From JANQIV01 sp050117315 (GTDB lineage Bacteria; Bacteroidota; Ignavibacteria; Ignavibacteriales; Melioribacteraceae), in the NCBI GenBank assembly GCA_050117315.1, contig JASFMY010000117.1, positions 1 through 22,792 on the forward strand: DNA of 22,792 nt, given 5' to 3'. Under the pieces are notes generated by a model. That model saw only the letters and a list, made by a program, of their open reading frames with translations. It was not told the DNA's origin and did not search any database. This document shows, in pieces, positions 14,688-22,773 of this stretch (positions are counted from its first letter, which is position 1; each line of letters opens with the position of its first letter). The translations under genes and the position numbers were made by a program.

Positions 14688-15689
14688 TTAATCGCCTAAC
14701 GTGGCTGCCATTACTGCTTTAATTGTGTGAAGCCTGTTTTCAGCTTCGTCAAAAACTATTGAATGGGAAGATTCAAATACTTCATCGGTTACTTCCATTT
14801 CCGGAATTCCAAACTTTTGGTAAATGTCTTCGCCGATTGTTGTTTCCCTGTTGTGGAACGACGGCAGACAGTGAAGGAATTTTACGTCGGGATTACCCGT
14901 ATTTTTAATCATTTCCATATTTACCTGGAACGGCTTCATCAGGTTGATTCTTTGTTCCCAAACTTCTTCCGGTTCGCCCATTGAAACCCAAACATCGGTG
15001 TAAAGAAAATCAGCGCCTTTTACCCCGGCAACGGGATCATCGGTTAATTCAATTTCCGCACCGGTTTCTTTTGCAATTTCTTTGCATTGTTTTACTAAAT
15101 CTTCAGACGGCCAGCATTCTTTCGGCGCAACGGCTTTAAATTTCATTCCTGTTTTGGCAGCACCCACAAGCAGTGAATTACCCATGTTGTTTCGTGCATC
15201 GCCGAGATAAACTAATGTAACCTCGTTCAATGATTTATCAGTGTGTTCTATTATTGTTAAAAAGTCTGCAAGAACCTGCGTAGGGTGATATTCGTTAGTT
15301 AAACCATTCCACACAGGAACACCGGCATGCGCACCAAGTTCTTCTACTATTTCCTGTTCAAATCCCCTGTACTCAATTCCGTCATACATTCTGCCCAATA
15401 CTCTTGCCGTATCTTTCATTGATTCTTTTTTCCCCATTTGCGATCCTGACGGGCCAATAAATGTAACACCGGCACCTTGATCCAACGCAGCTACTTCAAA
15501 AGCACATCTTGTTCTTGTAGAATCTTTAGCAAATAATAACACAACGTTTTTGCCAATTAACCTTTTTCTTTCGGTTCCGGCATATTTTGCATTTTTTAAT
15601 TCTTTTGAAAGGTCCAATAAAAATTGAATTTCTTTTGGAGAAAAATCCAATAATTTCAAAAAGTTTCTGTTTCTTAGATTAAAAGCCAT
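14688..15689 (-). CDS. arcB: Ornithine carbamoyltransferase
   Basis: The 333-aa length is typical of OTCases. Carbamoyl-phosphate site: KDSTRTRCAFEVAA (55-68, S57-T58-R59-T60-R61) and HPTQ (135-138). Ornithine side: DVWVSMGE (232-239) and HCLP (273-276, with C274). The enzyme interconverts ornithine plus carbamoyl phosphate and citrulline plus phosphate. Adjacent carbamate kinase suggests the catabolic (ArcB) direction, generating ATP from citrulline, or use of carbamoyl phosphate made by the kinase. No arginine deiminase is present in the window, so an anabolic ArgF role remains possible. CAGGTG lies seven bases before ATG. It follows the carbamate kinase by 49 nt and is the last gene before the intrinsic terminator. 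Confidence 0.95.
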   Translation of the reverse strand: MAFNLRNRNFLKLLDFSPKEIQFLLDLSKELKNAKYAGTERKRLIGKNVVLLFAKDSTRTRCAFEVAALDQGAGVTFIGPSGSQMGKKESMKDTARVLGRMYDGIEYRGFEQEIVEELGAHAGVPVWNGLTNEYHPTQVLADFLTIIEHTDKSLNEVTLVYLGDARNNMGNSLLVGAAKTGMKFKAVAPKECWPSEDLVKQCKEIAKETGAEIELTDDPVAGVKGADFLYTDVWVSMGEPEEVWEQRINLMKPFQVNMEMIKNTGNPDVKFLHCLPSFHNRETTIGEDIYQKFGIPEMEVTDEVFESSHSIVFDEAENRLHTIKAVMAATLGD

Positions 15690-15738
15690 TTGTACACCTG
15701 TTTATTTTTTCCATTCAATATAATAACTTGTCAAATTT

Positions 15739-16680
15739 TTATTTTACAATCCTCGTTCCGCAGTTATCCTTCTCTATTTCCGAGGCTGAAGTTATCACGG
15801 AAAGAGCGCCCCCGTTTTCTACAAATAAAATTGCGGCCCTTATTTTAGGTCTCATGCTGCCCGCACCAAACTGCCCTTCTTCCAAATATTTTTTTGCTTC
15901 ATTAACAGTAATTGTATCAAGAGCTTTCTGCCGGGGTGTATTAAAGTTGATATAAGCTTTTGGAACATCTGTTACAATATACAACACATCGGCTTCAATC
16001 TCTGCAGCCAATAATGCCGATGCCAGGTCTTTATCGATAACAGCTTCAATTGCTTCGAGGAAATTGTTTTCGTGCCTGAAAATCGGTATTCCCCCGCCGC
16101 CTGCCGCTATAACTATATGTCCTCTTTCAGCCAGTTCTTTAACTATTGCATAATTCATAACAGCTTTGGGCTGCGGTGATGCAACAACTCTTCGCCAGCC
16201 TCTTTTACGGGCATCTTCTTTAAATACCCACTTGTTCGCTTTTGTAAGGAGATCAGCTTCTTCTTTCAAATAAAACGGGCCGATTGGTTTTGTCGGGTTT
16301 TCAAATGCAGGATCATTTAGATCAACCATCACCTGGGTAACGAGCGTAACACAGTTTTTATCAATCTCATTATCATTAAGGGTATTTCTCATTTGTCTTT
16401 CAATCATGTAGCCGATCTCACCTTGAGAATCGGCTACACAAATGTCAATAGGCATTTTCGGTAATTTATATTTTTCATGCCCGGCTTCATTTTTTAACAA
16501 TAAATTTCCAACCTGCGGACCATTGCCGTGAGTTATAACAACATTGTAGTTTTTTTTGATTAGCTCTAATACTTTTTCACAAGTATCATACGCATTCTTT
16601 TCCTGTTCATCTACAGTACCTTGTTCACTACCTCTTAACAGGGCATTGCCACCAAATGCAACTACTGCTGTTTTTCTCAT
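15739..16680 (-). CDS. arcC: Carbamate kinase
   Basis: This 313-aa amino-acid-kinase-fold protein has the carbamate kinase signatures VAFGGNALL (7-15), THGNGPQVGNLL (50-61), SQGEIGYMI (85-93), AAGGGGIPI (192-200), DKDLASALLA (216-225) and EGQFGAGSMRPK (268-279). It catalyses carbamoyl phosphate plus ADP giving carbamate plus ATP, reversibly. Its ATG overlaps the stop of the upstream GTPase-like gene by four bases (ATGA), and AAGGAA lies ahead, so the two proteins are probably made in fixed ratio. With ornithine carbamoyltransferase next in line it completes the citrulline-to-ATP half of the arginine deiminase pathway. Confidence 0.96.
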   Translation of the reverse strand: MRKTAVVAFGGNALLRGSEQGTVDEQEKNAYDTCEKVLELIKKNYNVVITHGNGPQVGNLLLKNEAGHEKYKLPKMPIDICVADSQGEIGYMIERQMRNTLNDNEIDKNCVTLVTQVMVDLNDPAFENPTKPIGPFYLKEEADLLTKANKWVFKEDARKRGWRRVVASPQPKAVMNYAIVKELAERGHIVIAAGGGGIPIFRHENNFLEAIEAVIDKDLASALLAAEIEADVLYIVTDVPKAYINFNTPRQKALDTITVNEAKKYLEEGQFGAGSMRPKIRAAILFVENGGALSVITSASEIEKDNCGTRIVK

Positions 16681-17996
16681 ATAATTCCTTTTTCTTTCAA
16701 TATTTTCTCAATTGTTATGGCACCAATTTCCTGTAATTCATACATAACACGTGTGTTAGGTTTGTTGATGTTCAAGATTCTTCCCAAATCAATTGGAGTA
16801 CCGATAACAACAGAGTCGCATTCAACTTTGTTTATTGTTTCTTCAAGGTCTTTCATTTGCTGTTCGCCGTATCCCATTGCAGGCAATAAAATTCCTATTT
16901 CAGGGTACTTTTCATAAGTCGCAGTAATTGATGCAACAGTATAAGGCCGCGGGTCAACTATTTCCGCAGCTCCTAATTTCTGAGCCGCAACTGTTCCCGC
17001 ACCATACTGCATTTCGCCGTGTGTTAATGTCGGGCCGTCTTCAACAACCAATACTCTTTTATCCCTAATAACTTCGGGCTTATCAACAGTTAAAGGAGAA
17101 GCGGCTTCAATAACCGTTGCTTTGGGATTAATTTCTTTTATGTTTTCAAGTACTTCCAAAATATCGGCTGCATCTGCGGAATCAATTTTATTAACTATTG
17201 CAACATCTGCCATTCTTAGTGATGTATTGCCGGGATAATAAACTAATTCGTGACCGGCTCTATGCGGATCAACGACTGTGAAAGCAACATCGGACTTATA
17301 AAAAGCCGTATCGTTGTTACCGCCGTCCCATAAAATAACGTCCGCTTCTTTTTCAGCTTCTCTTAAAATCGCTTCGTAATCTACACCGGCATAAATAATC
17401 CCGCCCAAAGCTATATGAGGTTCGTATTCTTCTATTTCTTCTATTGTACATTCATGTGTTTTAAGATCTTCAAGAGTAGCAAATCTTTGTACTTTTTGTT
17501 TAACAAGATCACCGTAAGGCATTGGGTGGCGGATAGCAACAACTTTTTTGCCTGCATCTCTTAATATCTTTACAATTTTTCTTGACGTCTGAGATTTGCC
17601 GCAGCCGGTTCTCACAGCCAGTACTGCAACAACGGGTTTGGTAGATTTTATCATAGTTTCTTCGCCGCCAAGCAATCTGAAGGAAACGCCGGCAGCATTA
17701 ACGATTGATGCTTTTGTCATTACATAATCAAATGGAACATCCGAATAAGAAAAAACTACTTCGTGAACATTTAACTCTTTTATTAATCTTTCCAATTCAG
17801 TTTCTTCATAGATTTTAATTCCGTCCTGATAAAGTTTACCGGCTAATTCTGCAGGGTATTCTCTACCGTCAATATTTGGAATTTGTGTCGCTGTAAATGC
17901 AACAACATTATAATCTTCGTTATCTCTAAAAAATACATTAAAGTTATGGAAATCGCGCCCGGCAGCTCCCATAATTACTACATTCCTTTTGTTCAT
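16677..17996 (-). CDS. Bacterial homologue of cyclic 2,3-diphosphoglycerate synthetase (P-loop NTPase, role unknown)
   Basis: This 439-aa protein has an N-terminal Rossmann-like segment (NVVIMGAAGRDFHNFNVFFRDN, 5-26; VVFSYSDVPFDYVMTKAS, 80-97) and a P-loop domain with Walker A AVRTGCGKSQTS (127-138), HPMPYGDL (157-164), ILWDGGNNDT (221-230) and an NKID guanine-type motif (269-272); VVEDGPTLTHGEMQYGAGT is another strong family stretch. Archaeal relatives make cyclic 2,3-diphosphoglycerate; the bacterial members have no established function that I can name. AGGAG precedes ATG by eight bases. It starts 16 nt after the glmS stop and overlaps carbamate kinase by four nt. Tight coupling to carbamate kinase suggests a job around carbamoyl phosphate or another acyl/phospho-intermediate; that is inference. 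Confidence 0.85.
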   Translation of the reverse strand: MNKRNVVIMGAAGRDFHNFNVFFRDNEDYNVVAFTATQIPNIDGREYPAELAGKLYQDGIKIYEETELERLIKELNVHEVVFSYSDVPFDYVMTKASIVNAAGVSFRLLGGEETMIKSTKPVVAVLAVRTGCGKSQTSRKIVKILRDAGKKVVAIRHPMPYGDLVKQKVQRFATLEDLKTHECTIEEIEEYEPHIALGGIIYAGVDYEAILREAEKEADVILWDGGNNDTAFYKSDVAFTVVDPHRAGHELVYYPGNTSLRMADVAIVNKIDSADAADILEVLENIKEINPKATVIEAASPLTVDKPEVIRDKRVLVVEDGPTLTHGEMQYGAGTVAAQKLGAAEIVDPRPYTVASITATYEKYPEIGILLPAMGYGEQQMKDLEETINKVECDSVVIGTPIDLGRILNINKPNTRVMYELQEIGAITIEKILKEKGII

Positions 17997-18012
17997 AATT
18001 AACTCCTAATTG

Positions 18013-19845
18013 TTATTCAACTGTTACGCTTTTGGCTAAGTTTCTGGGCTGATCTACGTCTAAGCCCTTCTTTACAGCGACGTGGTACGCCAACAACTGT
18101 AAAGGTATTACTGTTAATACCGGGAGAAGCATTGGTGTTGTCTCCGGTATACTGATTGTATAATCTACAAGGTTGTCAAGTTTATCATCCGAATTACTGA
18201 CAATTGCAATGATTTTTCCGTTACGAGCTTTTACTTCTTCTATATTGCTTACTACTTTTTCGTAGATTGGATCCTTTGGTGCAATAAATACCGCGGGCAT
18301 GTTTTCATCAATTAATGCAATCGGACCGTGTTTCATTTCTGCAGCAGGATAACCTTCAGCATGAATGTATGAAATTTCTTTTAATTTAAGAGCGCCTTCC
18401 AACGCAACAGGGAAATTATACCCCCTGCCGAGATAAAGGAAGTTTTTTGCATCCTTAAATTCTTCTGCAATTTCTTCAATCTGGTCATTTAGTTTTAATA
18501 TTTGATTTATTTTATCCGGTAAATCCTGCATTTCCTTTATTATTTCATATCCTTCAGCATTACTCATATTACGCATTCTTGCAATAAGCAAAGTAATCTG
18601 AGCCAGTACAATTAATTGAGAGGTAAAAGCTTTTGTAGAAGCAACGCCTATTTCAGGCCCGGCATGTATATAAACACCTGCATCAGTAGCTCGCGCAATC
18701 GAACTACCTACGACATTACAAATTCCCAAAACCAAAGGGCCTCTTCTCCTTGTTTCTTTTAATGCCGCTAATGTATCTGCAGTTTCACCGCTTTGTGAAA
18801 TAAATATTATTGTATCCTCGGGATCAATCAAAGGATTTCTATATCTAAACTCGGAGGCATATTCAACTTCAACAGGAATACCGCAATATTGCTCAATCAT
18901 GTATTCCCCAACGAGAGCAGCATGCCACGAAGTACCGCAAGCGGAAATAATTATTCTTTTGGAATCGGCGATCCTTTGTTCAAAACCTTGAAGCCCGCCT
19001 AACTTTGTTGTTCCTTCTTCCAAAAGCAAACGTCCTCGCATTGTATTATTTATTGAATCCTGCTGTTCCATAATTTCTTTAAGCATAAAATGAGGATAAC
19101 CGCCCTTGCTTATTTCATCAAGCTCCACGGTGATTTCTTCAATCTCTTTTTGAATTGCTTCGTCTTCAATTGTTTTAACGCGGTAAGAGTCTTTGGTTAT
19201 TTCAGCTATTTCCCCGTCTTCAAGAAAAATGCATTTAGAGGTATGTTCTATAAGAGCGTTAACATCCGACGCAACAAAGTTTTCACCTTCACCTAATCCC
19301 AGCACCAGCGGCGAACCGTTTTTGGCAACAACAATTTTATCAGGTTCGTTTTCGTAAATAACAACAAGCCCGTATGTTCCTTCAACTTCGTTTAATGCAT
19401 ATCTTACAGCATCAAACAATTCCAAATCCTTTTTAATGTAGCTGTCAATTAAATGTACTAATGTTTCTGTATCGGTTTCGGTAATAAAGTTATAACCTTC
19501 TTCAATTAATCTTCTTTTAATCGCCTGATAGTTTTCAACAATCCCGTTATGTATTAAATAAATAGATTTATTTTCGTTAAAGTGCGGATGTGCGTTTATA
19601 TCGTTTGGCTCACCGTGTGTTGCCCATCTTGTATGCCCGATTCCGAGCCCGGATTTGATTTTTATGCCGTTAATTAAGTTATCAAGTATCGATACTTTTC
19701 CTTTTTTCTTAATTACGTTTGACCCGTTTTCTCCAAAATAAGCCACTCCGGCAGAATCATAGCCTCTATATTCTAATCTTTTTAGTCCTTCAAGTAAAAT
19801 TGGGACACAATTTTGGTCGCCAATATATCCGACTATTCCACACAT
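18013..19845 (-). CDS. glmS: Glutamine-fructose-6-phosphate aminotransferase (isomerizing), glucosamine-6-phosphate synthase
   Basis: This 610-aa protein matches the usual full length. The N-terminal glutaminase domain has the nucleophile C2 after Met removal, YRGYDSAG (27-34), HTRWATHG (71-78) and HNGIVENY (99-106). Two SIS sugar-phosphate domains follow, with SACGTS (301-306), SQSGETADT (350-358) and HAEGYPAAEMKHGP (495-508). The C-terminus DQPRNLAKSVTVE is the conserved ending that closes the ammonia channel. It makes glucosamine-6-phosphate from fructose-6-phosphate and glutamine for peptidoglycan and lipopolysaccharide. AAGGAG lies nine bases before ATG. It leads an operon (16 nt, -4 nt and 49 nt gaps) with the P-loop protein, carbamate kinase and carbamoyltransferase. 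I see no glmS ribozyme in the leader. Confidence 0.97.
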   Translation of the reverse strand: MCGIVGYIGDQNCVPILLEGLKRLEYRGYDSAGVAYFGENGSNVIKKKGKVSILDNLINGIKIKSGLGIGHTRWATHGEPNDINAHPHFNENKSIYLIHNGIVENYQAIKRRLIEEGYNFITETDTETLVHLIDSYIKKDLELFDAVRYALNEVEGTYGLVVIYENEPDKIVVAKNGSPLVLGLGEGENFVASDVNALIEHTSKCIFLEDGEIAEITKDSYRVKTIEDEAIQKEIEEITVELDEISKGGYPHFMLKEIMEQQDSINNTMRGRLLLEEGTTKLGGLQGFEQRIADSKRIIISACGTSWHAALVGEYMIEQYCGIPVEVEYASEFRYRNPLIDPEDTIIFISQSGETADTLAALKETRRRGPLVLGICNVVGSSIARATDAGVYIHAGPEIGVASTKAFTSQLIVLAQITLLIARMRNMSNAEGYEIIKEMQDLPDKINQILKLNDQIEEIAEEFKDAKNFLYLGRGYNFPVALEGALKLKEISYIHAEGYPAAEMKHGPIALIDENMPAVFIAPKDPIYEKVVSNIEEVKARNGKIIAIVSNSDDKLDNLVDYTISIPETTPMLLPVLTVIPLQLLAYHVAVKKGLDVDQPRNLAKSVTVE

Positions 19846-20240
19846 ATTAGTACTCCTTTTTATTTTAATTTAACTTTTAAAGATAAGAAAAAAAGGTAGA
19901 AATGTTAATGGTCCGGGCAGTGCCTCAATAGTAAAAGATTAGTTTTTTGGAAGTAGAATGTTATTATTTTGTTAAAAGTCGTCATTGAAATGTCTTTTAA
20001 TTTGATATACTAAATTCATCATTTTTGAAGTAACTTCCAAGAGAAAAGATTATGGACAGTTTTTTTGTTAAGAAAGATGAAAAAGTTAAGTAATCTATAC
20101 TTGCTTTTAACAAGCCAAGACAAGCTTGGAATGATCTTTATAAAAGACACCACAATAAGTTTTTAGTAATCTAAAGGCGGATTGTCATTCAAGTTTGTTT
20201 CAGCAAGGAATTTAATAATATAAAGTACAAAGTCCGGTTT
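19846..20240. other. Non-coding leader/spacer between glmS and the tRNA terminator
   Basis: No gene is supported. The part next to glmS should hold its promoter; TATCTTTA at about 19876-19883 (minus strand) loosely resembles the Bacteroidota -7 box but no convincing -33 partner is seen. An 11-bp palindrome GAAGTAACTTC lies near 20030. Nothing else is assignable. Confidence 0.4.
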
Positions 20241-20280
20241 AAAACAAAAAAGGTAAAATAGATACGATCCCATTTTACCT
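20241..20280 (-). terminator. Intrinsic terminator downstream of tRNA-Arg
   Basis: AGGTAAAAT (20251-20259) pairs with ATTTTACCT (20272-20280) around a 12-nt loop. On the minus strand the stem is followed by a T-rich run (TTTTTGTTTT, joined to the TT of the stem end). It sits 27 nt past the tRNA 3' end, in the correct direction. Confidence 0.75.
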
Positions 20281-20307
20281 CTAAATTTCCATTCAAACTT
20301 ACTTAAG

Positions 20308-20381
20308 TACGCCCGGAAGGATTCGAACCCTCAACCTTCTGATCCGTAGTCAGACACTCTATCCAGTTGAGCTACGGGCGC
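20308..20381 (-). tRNA. tRNA-Arg (anticodon ACG)
   Basis: The 74-nt cloverleaf starts GCGCCCG, with the acceptor partner CGGGCGT and discriminator A. The D arm has AGCTC..GAGT; the anticodon arm is TCTGA-CTACGGA-TCAGA with ACG at positions 34-36 (read as ICG after deamination); the T arm contains GGTTCGAATCC. CCA is not encoded. It reads Arg CGN codons. Confidence 0.96.
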
Positions 20382-20543
20382 AAATAACAATTTCAAATTG
20401 TAAATGATAAATTACAAAATTGAAATGTAAAAATAACATAATAATTTTTAGTCTGCAATTTTTATTAATTTTTCCTTATCAGAAACTGTTTTATCTTAAA
20501 TTCCTTCGGATTTCTTTAAACATGTAAAACTGCAATGAAGAGT

Positions 20544-20649
20544 AGAGTTTCTGCAAAATTAGATATCTAAATGTTTTGTCATTTCGATCCCGATGTTCTT
20601 TATCGGGAGAGAGATCTTTGAAATCGTGCTCTAATTGAAAGATTTCCCA
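20544..20649 (+). mobile_element. R1-C: truncated R1 copy
   Basis: It begins with the terminal AGAGTTTCTGC and follows R1-B through TAGATATCTAAA, TTTTGTCATTTCGA and the core hairpin (loop 20620-20637 in R1-B orientation, one mismatch in the left arm), then diverges after GATTTCCC. The right half is missing. A GATCCCGATGTTCTTTATCGG stem-loop replaces part of the left arm. R2-b begins about 50 nt further on. Confidence 0.75.
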
Positions 20650-20702
20650 TCCCGCTTTGCGCGCATGGGCGTCAAATTAACTATGATGTAATGTTTTAAT
20701 AG

Positions 20703-20925
20703 CTCCGGCATTCAGGGTGTGTTGCATAACTAAAATAAATAATCATAGCCACGATCCTTCAGGTCGTGGACGATGAGTCTCAACAAAAACTCCGGGCTTT
20801 AGCCCAATTTTCTCTAAATATTTGGGCTAAAGCCCGGATTCTATTCGGTTTCTTATTTCCAACGTGCTGAAGCACGTGGCTATTGAACCACCTAATTGAG
20901 TTCTGTAACACACCCTTCATGCCGG
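20703..20925 (-). mobile_element. R2-b: about 223-bp element, inverse orientation to R2-a
   Basis: The ends CTCCGGCATTCAGGGTGTGT and ACACACCCTTCATGCCGG form terminal inverted repeats. Inside are CCACGATCCTTCAGGTCGTGG, a perfect pair CGGGCTTTAGCCC / GGGCTAAAGCCCG, and ACGTGCTGAAGCACGT. The block ATTCTATTCGGTTTCTTATT, continuing TTCCAACGTGCTGAAGCAC, matches the reverse complement of R2-a, so the two copies are inverted. No ORF. Confidence 0.75.
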
Positions 20926-21301
20926 TTTTTTTACTGCTTAGTTTTTCAGAATACCAACCTGAAATATGGTTCCGACAGTTTGAAAATAATCAATATTTAT
21001 AAGAACATTTTTAAAATTTCTGTCTTTTTACTCGTTTATACAAGTATTAATCATTAATATTGTCCGATTTTTCAGATGTCAATGCAATAGCTCATTTATA
21101 TTTTAAAAAATATATTTTAAATACTCTTTCTATTTAAATATTATATCACTATTTTTCATATGGGTGCTCTCCAAATCTTGTTTAATACCAATAAATAATT
21201 CCTAAATAGTTTCTATTCATGAGCTTTAACCAATAGGGAATATATCATATTTCTTAGTAATGATAGCATATTACCACGAATTGCTATAAGAGGGGTATAG
21301 A
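20926..21301. other. Very AT-rich spacer upstream of the orphan plus-strand gene
   Basis: No gene is visible. The stretch contains AT-rich direct repeats such as TATATTTTAAA near 21093-21120 and probably the promoter of the 21302 gene, but no consensus boxes are clear. Its composition matches the gene that follows rather than the operons to the left. Confidence 0.4.
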
Positions 21302-22285
21302 ATGAGTAAATTAAATTTTTGTATCATTTTTCATAACTTATTAAATAATAATTTTAAGCAACATGAATTCAATCATTTAGTTAAAAAAACTTCCAGATTT
21401 GCTCTTTTTCATGCAAACAAAAATATTCATAGAATCCCAACTTCGATACTAAATGATGTTGGAGTTAATAGTATTGCACTTGAAGCTATTTCGTATCTTT
21501 TTATAAAAAATTCTTCCAATGAATATCCAATTTGCGTCTCATTCAAAACTTGGAAACCAAAAATAGAGACCGAAAGTGAAGTTGAATATTTTTTAAATAA
21601 AATTACTTTTTGTTGCATAGAACAATATATAATTAAAATTCTTAAAGAAAATGATCCCATATTTGCTAAAATTTTAGATTCATTAATTTATTCAATAAAA
21701 AAAAATAATTATATTAAAATAAAGCTATACGGCCAGACATTTGTATTAAACAAAAATTATGATATTAATACTACAACTATTATAACATCCGACTTTTTTG
21801 AAAACCTACCGAATGAATTATTCCAAAATTCTACCTATACATTAGAAAAATTATTCAATTATTTGGCTAACTTAAATATATTCAGTCCTGCAATTCAATT
21901 AAATCTAATTGTAGCTAAAATTAAAAATTCTATTTCGTTTCAAATTACTAACCATACTTCAGAATTTGTTCACACAGAAATTGACACTAAGGATATTGTT
22001 TATAATTCTTATTATACTATAATTGATAAATTGAATAGGTCGTATTATTATAAAGGCAAAATAGATATTAATGAAAAAAATATTTTTGAAAAAACTCTTT
22101 TTGATTTAGCAAATGATATTATGGAAGGTAATTCAACATATGGATTATTTAATTACATCAGTTCCCATTCCCCATCTTTATCAAGAAATATTTATCAAAA
22201 AAAATATCATAATATTCTTGAGTATTTGTTAAAATTAATGAAATGTAAAATTTGCGATTCACTTAAAATAGCCGACATTACATAG
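21302..22285 (+). CDS. AT-rich orphan gene of unknown function
   Basis: I do not recognise this 327-aa protein. It is rich in Ile, Asn, Lys and Tyr, with no signal peptide, membrane segment, P-loop or zinc motif. It looks helical and soluble: residues 20-130 (SRFALFH...HRIPTSILNDVGVNSIALEAISYLFI..., ENDPIFAKILDSLIYSIKK) loosely recall sigma-factor-like or helical DNA-binding proteins, an impression only. AAGAGGGG eight bases before ATG supports the start, and the long intact frame with a normal stop argues for a real gene. It is the only convincing plus-strand gene in the window, is clearly more AT-rich than the other genes, and lies between R1-C/R2-b and R1-D, all of which suggest acquisition by transfer. 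Confidence 0.7.
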   Translation: MSKLNFCIIFHNLLNNNFKQHEFNHLVKKTSRFALFHANKNIHRIPTSILNDVGVNSIALEAISYLFIKNSSNEYPICVSFKTWKPKIETESEVEYFLNKITFCCIEQYIIKILKENDPIFAKILDSLIYSIKKNNYIKIKLYGQTFVLNKNYDINTTTIITSDFFENLPNELFQNSTYTLEKLFNYLANLNIFSPAIQLNLIVAKIKNSISFQITNHTSEFVHTEIDTKDIVYNSYYTIIDKLNRSYYYKGKIDINEKNIFEKTLFDLANDIMEGNSTYGLFNYISSHSPSLSRNIYQKKYHNILEYLLKLMKCKICDSLKIADIT

Positions 22286-22304
22286 CAGTCCTTTTATTTG
22301 TAAT

Positions 22305-22428
22305 AGAGTTTAAAATTGTCATTTCTCATCCCGCAGAGCGGGATGAGAAATCTTTCAATTAGAGTATGATTTCAAAGATTTCCTGCCAAAAAGATACGCC
22401 AAAGGCGCACAGGCGGCGGGCAGGCTCC
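22305..22428 (+). mobile_element. R1-D: rearranged R1 copy with inverted core loop
   Basis: It starts AGAGTTT...AAAATTGTCATTTC, then a new stem TCTCATCCCGC / GCGGGATGAGA, then the perfect arms GAAATCTTT (22347-22355) and AAAGATTTC (22374-22382), then CTGCCAAAAAGATACGCC and AAAGGCGCACAGGCGGCGGG, matching the right flank of R1-B. The 18-nt loop between the arms is in the opposite orientation to that of R1-B and R1-C. The right terminal repeat is not recognisable. Confidence 0.7.
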
Positions 22429-22699
22429 TCACTGAGTGTTCGGTCGAATTATAAAGCAAACATTTCAAATACTCTCAAAAAAAACAAAAAGCCAACAATT
22501 TGATGATTCCGATAATACTTTAAAATTAATAAATTTACGACAATTTAGTTATAATAAATTACAGGGTAGATAAATTAAGTGATTGAATGGAACATTCGGA
22601 TAGTCGGATGAAATAAATTTTAGCTGGATGGAATTTTTATTGATAGGTTTTGAGAAAAGACATGGCTGTTAAAAGCTACTAAAGGCATTTAACTTTAAA

Positions 22700-22773
22700 G
22701 AATTTTATCTGGAAATGACAAAAAAAATATAAAGGCGGCTAAAGCTATATTATGTCATTTACAGATAAAATTC
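22700..22773. repeat. Long inverted repeat near the right window edge, 21-bp arms
   Basis: GAATTTTATCTGGAAATGACA (22700-22720, minus its last base 20 nt) pairs with 22753-22773, 20 of 21 positions matching. An inner pair AATATA / TATATT (22726-22731, 22746-22751) extends the potential hairpin, with GGCGGCTAAAGC at the tip. No T run follows on either strand, so a terminator is unlikely. The preceding 22429-22699 holds no recognisable gene. Confidence 0.65.

Noticed and set aside
19846..19990. Possible glmS ribozyme or riboswitch in the glmS leader
   Set aside because: No conserved ribozyme core is apparent, and this regulator is characteristic of Gram-positive lineages.
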